Below the pieces are notes generated by a model. That model ran no database searches and was not told where the DNA came from. It was given only the letters and a program-made list of their open reading frames with translations. Of a stretch of DNA of 8,087 bases, positions 6,320 through 8,087 are shown in pieces. This stretch comes from CAYPEK01 sp964409645 (GTDB lineage Bacteria; UBP15; UBA6099), in the NCBI GenBank assembly GCA_964409645.1, contig CAYPEK010000155.1:1-8087 (forward strand), written 5' to 3'. Numbering within the stretch: the first letter of the stretch is position 1; every line of letters starts with the position of its first letter. Position numbers and translations under genes: made by a program.

Positions 6320-7252
6320 CTATTTGTTTTTTTTCTTTTTACCGGACTTATATTCAACGGAGTTTTCTTTAAGGATCATCTTTCTGTCAGCATCATGAGG
6401 GTATTTTATTAGTTCAATTTCCGACGTGGAAAAGAGCGATCCGTTATTACGATGAAGATTTCTTGATGCCATGTCTAAATATTCGCCATCAATCTCAACG
6501 CCTATGCTGTTTCTGTCACATTGTATCGCGGCCAGCATGGTAGTGGCTGTGCCGCAGAATGGATCGAGGACGGTATCACCATGAAAAGAGAACATTTTAA
6601 CGAGTCTTAGAGCCAGATCGAGGGGGAAGGGGGCCGGATGATTTTTCGTGGAAGCGCCTGTAATCGTCCAAAACTGCCTGAACCATTCATTGTAATCCTC
6701 TTTATCTATCTTGCTCAGGCGACGTTGCTCGTCGGTTGGCTTTCTGTAACCGCCGGGCTTTCTTTGCATCAATATAAACTCAATATCATTTTTAATAATT
6801 GCATTCGGCTCATAAGGCTTGCCGAGAAATTTCGTGCCGTTGTTTGCTTCAAAATTTGCATTGGAGATTTTGTTCCATATTATGGGGTTGAGATTGTCGA
6901 AACCTATTTTTCTGCACGCGACACAGATGTCCGCGTGCAACGGAACAACAACATGGCGTCCGAAATTGCGTCTAGAAAGGCATACGTCTCCTACTACACA
7001 GACAAGCCGTCCGCCCGGGACAAGTACCCTGAAAACTTCTCTCCACACTTTTTCCAACTCAGAGAGAAATAGCTCGTAGTCCTCGACATGTCCGAGTTGC
7101 GCCTCGTTTTCGTTGTAGCGTTTCAGTGTCCAGTAGGGCGGTGAAGTAACTACGAGGTGAACACTCTCGTCAGGAATAAACGACATATAGCGTGCGTCTG
7201 CCTGTATGAGTTTATGATTTGTGCGTGTATCGTGCTTTTCCTTATCAGTCAT
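6320..7252 (-). CDS. Type II site-specific DNA methyltransferase (beta-type motif order, SPPY)
   Basis: A 310-residue S-adenosylmethionine-dependent methyltransferase that would protect host DNA from the neighbouring endonuclease. The catalytic motif TSPPY (36-40) comes first and the AdoMet-binding motif DPFCGTATT (230-238) near the C-terminus, with GVEID (251-255) after it. This order is that of the beta class. SPPY is typical of N4-cytosine enzymes and less so of N6-adenine ones, so the modified base is uncertain. The likely target-recognition part lies between about 90 and 200. The ATG at 7252 is preferred because GAAGG lies 8 nt upstream and it follows the endonuclease stop by 4 nt. An ATG at 7267 would overlap the endonuclease by 11 nt and has no ribosome site. 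The protein ends in a lysine-rich tail, KSGKKKKNK. GC is well below that of the metabolic genes, consistent with horizontal transfer. Confidence 0.92.
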   Translation of the reverse strand: MTDKEKHDTRTNHKLIQADARYMSFIPDESVHLVVTSPPYWTLKRYNENEAQLGHVEDYELFLSELEKVWREVFRVLVPGGRLVCVVGDVCLSRRNFGRHVVVPLHADICVACRKIGFDNLNPIIWNKISNANFEANNGTKFLGKPYEPNAIIKNDIEFILMQRKPGGYRKPTDEQRRLSKIDKEDYNEWFRQFWTITGASTKNHPAPFPLDLALRLVKMFSFHGDTVLDPFCGTATTMLAAIQCDRNSIGVEIDGEYLDMASRNLHRNNGSLFSTSEIELIKYPHDADRKMILKENSVEYKSGKKKKNK

Positions 7253-7256
7253 TAAA

Positions 7257-7952
7257 CTAACCTTCATCGGAATAAGCTGATGCTTGTGCGATTATCGATT
7301 TAGCGAATGCGTCGAACCGAAGGCCTTCCGCCGGTTCATTATAAATACCCTTTAACCCTGCTTTCTTTTCCGATGTAAGAAAAACAGATGAACTATAATG
7401 TCTTTCTCTGACTAGTTTACGGCAGAATATCTCATAACGATCCATGTACGATGCACCGTTGAATTCGGGAAAAACCTTAAAATGCGGCTCTTTCACATGC
7501 ACGGGTTTAGTTGAAGCTTCGCAGTCTTCCAATAGAAATAAATATCCGAGCCATGGTCTGATCGTTTTGTTGAAAGCTCCCTCGCGATAAGCTGTCCAGA
7601 AATCAAGTGCACTTCCCATTGCTTCCTCTGTTCGGTTATTGAAATTGTTACCGAACGACGGGCCGACATGTGATTTAGCCTCAAGAGCGATTATCAGCTG
7701 GCCTTCTCGGACAACGAGCAAATCCCATTCTTTTGTCGGCCTGAAGAATCCGGGTAATTCTATACATTTTTTTCTGAACAGGTAAGATTCGTTTATTCCT
7801 GCTCTGACTATAAGTTCCGAGATAATATCAATGAAACCATCCATCTGAGCGCCGCCGGTAACCGAACCGCGAGCGCCTTGATCTTTTTTTCCGGATGTTT
7901 TCTGCTTAATCGCTTGTTTCTCACGTGTTTGCCAAAATCGAAACGCTCTTGT
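7257..7952 (-). pseudogene. PaeR7I/XhoI-family type II restriction endonuclease, start codon lost to a frame disruption
   Basis: The family cleaves C^TCGAG. The frame from 7952 to the TAG at 7257 encodes 231 residues. The first 36, before the Met at 7844, read FWQTREKQAIKQ, then SGKKDQGARG and VTGGAQ, which matches the usual family N-terminus. The Met at 7844 is therefore not the true start, and it has no ribosome site. Numbering from MDGF, the nuclease core is intact: FFRPTKEWD with D41, then LEAKS with E55 and K57 (PD-(D/E)XK type), and GPSFGNNFNNRTEEA after it. Family members are about 245 residues, so some 10-15 are missing. Upstream in this frame TAA (7953-7955) stops reading just five codons after the ATG at 7970. 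The best start (ATG 7977) and a GTG at 7990 lie in the other two frames. Either the gene is inactive, the contig has an error, or expression needs a frameshift. Recognition is inferred from family resemblance only. Confidence 0.85.
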
Positions 7953-7992
7953 TTATTTTTTCGCGCCCATAGCTCATTTTGTTCGGTCACCT
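7921..7992 (-). promoter_or_regulatory. Translation start region of the endonuclease, in the wrong frame
   Basis: AGGTGA (7987-7992) stands 9 nt before an ATG at 7975-7977, the only start here with a convincing ribosome site. That frame gives 18 residues, MSYGREKINKSVSILANT, then TGA at 7921-7923. A +1 change somewhere between about 7935 and 7952 would join it to the conserved endonuclease frame. The competing GTG at 7988-7990 lies too near the predicted transcript start to have a ribosome site. Confidence 0.5.
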
Positions 7993-8004
7993 GTCGGGAA
8001 TATT

Positions 8005-8033
8005 ATATTATCAATGTGACGGATAATTATCAA
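8005..8033 (-). promoter_or_regulatory. Sigma70-like promoter of the restriction-modification operon
   Basis: On the minus strand TTGATA (8028-8033) and TAATAT (8005-8010) are separated by exactly 17 bp, each one or two bases from consensus. Transcription would begin near 7998, giving a leader of about 20 nt before the ATG at 7977. No controller-protein gene or obvious operator repeat is seen beside it. Confidence 0.6.
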
Positions 8034-8087
8034 TTTGAGACCTCTGAAAAAGTGGCACTTGACAGGCCAAATATAATATAGGAAAGG
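8034..8087. other. Non-coding window edge
   Basis: The last 54 bases are AT-rich and hold no supportable gene. TTGACA occurs on the plus strand at 8059-8064, but a -10 at proper spacing would fall at the window end and does not match. Confidence 0.4.

Noticed and set aside
6321..6345. T-rich tract looking like a terminator U-run
   Set aside because: On the coding strand it is the A-rich Lys tail of the methyltransferase, before its stop, and no stem precedes it.
7949..7966. A AAA AAT slippery heptamer (minus strand, GTG-initiated frame), a possible programmed -1 frameshift into the endonuclease frame
   Set aside because: A -1 slip at this site makes the next codon TAA (7953-7955), so it cannot yield the endonuclease.
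8059..8077. Plus-strand TTGACA followed by TATAAT at the window end
   Set aside because: The boxes are only 7 bp apart, so they cannot form one promoter, and no gene follows inside the window.

Overview
This 8.1-kb window looks like a metagenome-assembled bacterial contig. It joins a GC-rich stretch of carbohydrate and redox metabolism genes (about 1-6180) to a lower-GC type II restriction-modification locus (about 6320-8030). A secreted GH43-like enzyme, a Gfo/Idh/MocA oxidoreductase, a PfkB kinase and an Fe-S flavoprotein suggest an anaerobic polysaccharide degrader. A member of the Planctomycetes-Verrucomicrobia-Lentisphaerae or Bacteroidetes kind would fit, but no marker gene is present and the taxonomy is a low-confidence guess.

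Layout. Positions 1-1008 (+) hold the C-terminal two-thirds of an aldehyde dehydrogenase whose start lies outside the window. Convergent to it is a minus-strand pair: an iron-sulfur flavoprotein (1995-2591) followed 13 bp later by an amidohydrolase-2 family hydrolase (1016-1981). The flavoprotein start abuts a run of exactly 100 N flanked by two identical 55-bp copies, which is almost certainly an unmerged assembly overlap rather than biology. A divergent intergenic region with an 8-bp dyad leads to a PfkB-family sugar kinase (2904-4124, +). Convergent to the kinase is a second minus-strand pair: a Gfo/Idh/MocA dehydrogenase (5151-6179) and then a secreted GH43-like glycosidase (4149-5093), with a perfect 9-bp hairpin over the dehydrogenase stop codon.

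The right end is a restriction-modification operon on the minus strand. It has a well-formed sigma70-like promoter (8005-8033), a PaeR7I/XhoI-family endonuclease (expected site CTCGAG) and, 4 nt after it, a beta-type SPPY DNA methyltransferase. The endonuclease body keeps its PD-(D/E)XK residues. Its conserved N-terminus, however, is readable only in a frame with no usable start codon: a TAA at 7953-7955 and a frame change separate it from the best-supported start (ATG at 7977). The endonuclease is therefore mutated, mis-assembled or expressed by an unusual mechanism, while the methyltransferase is intact.

I found no CRISPR array, RNA gene, transposase or phage gene. The most useful observations are the broken endonuclease start, the pairing of a XhoI-like nuclease with a small SPPY methyltransferase, and the assembly duplication at the gap.
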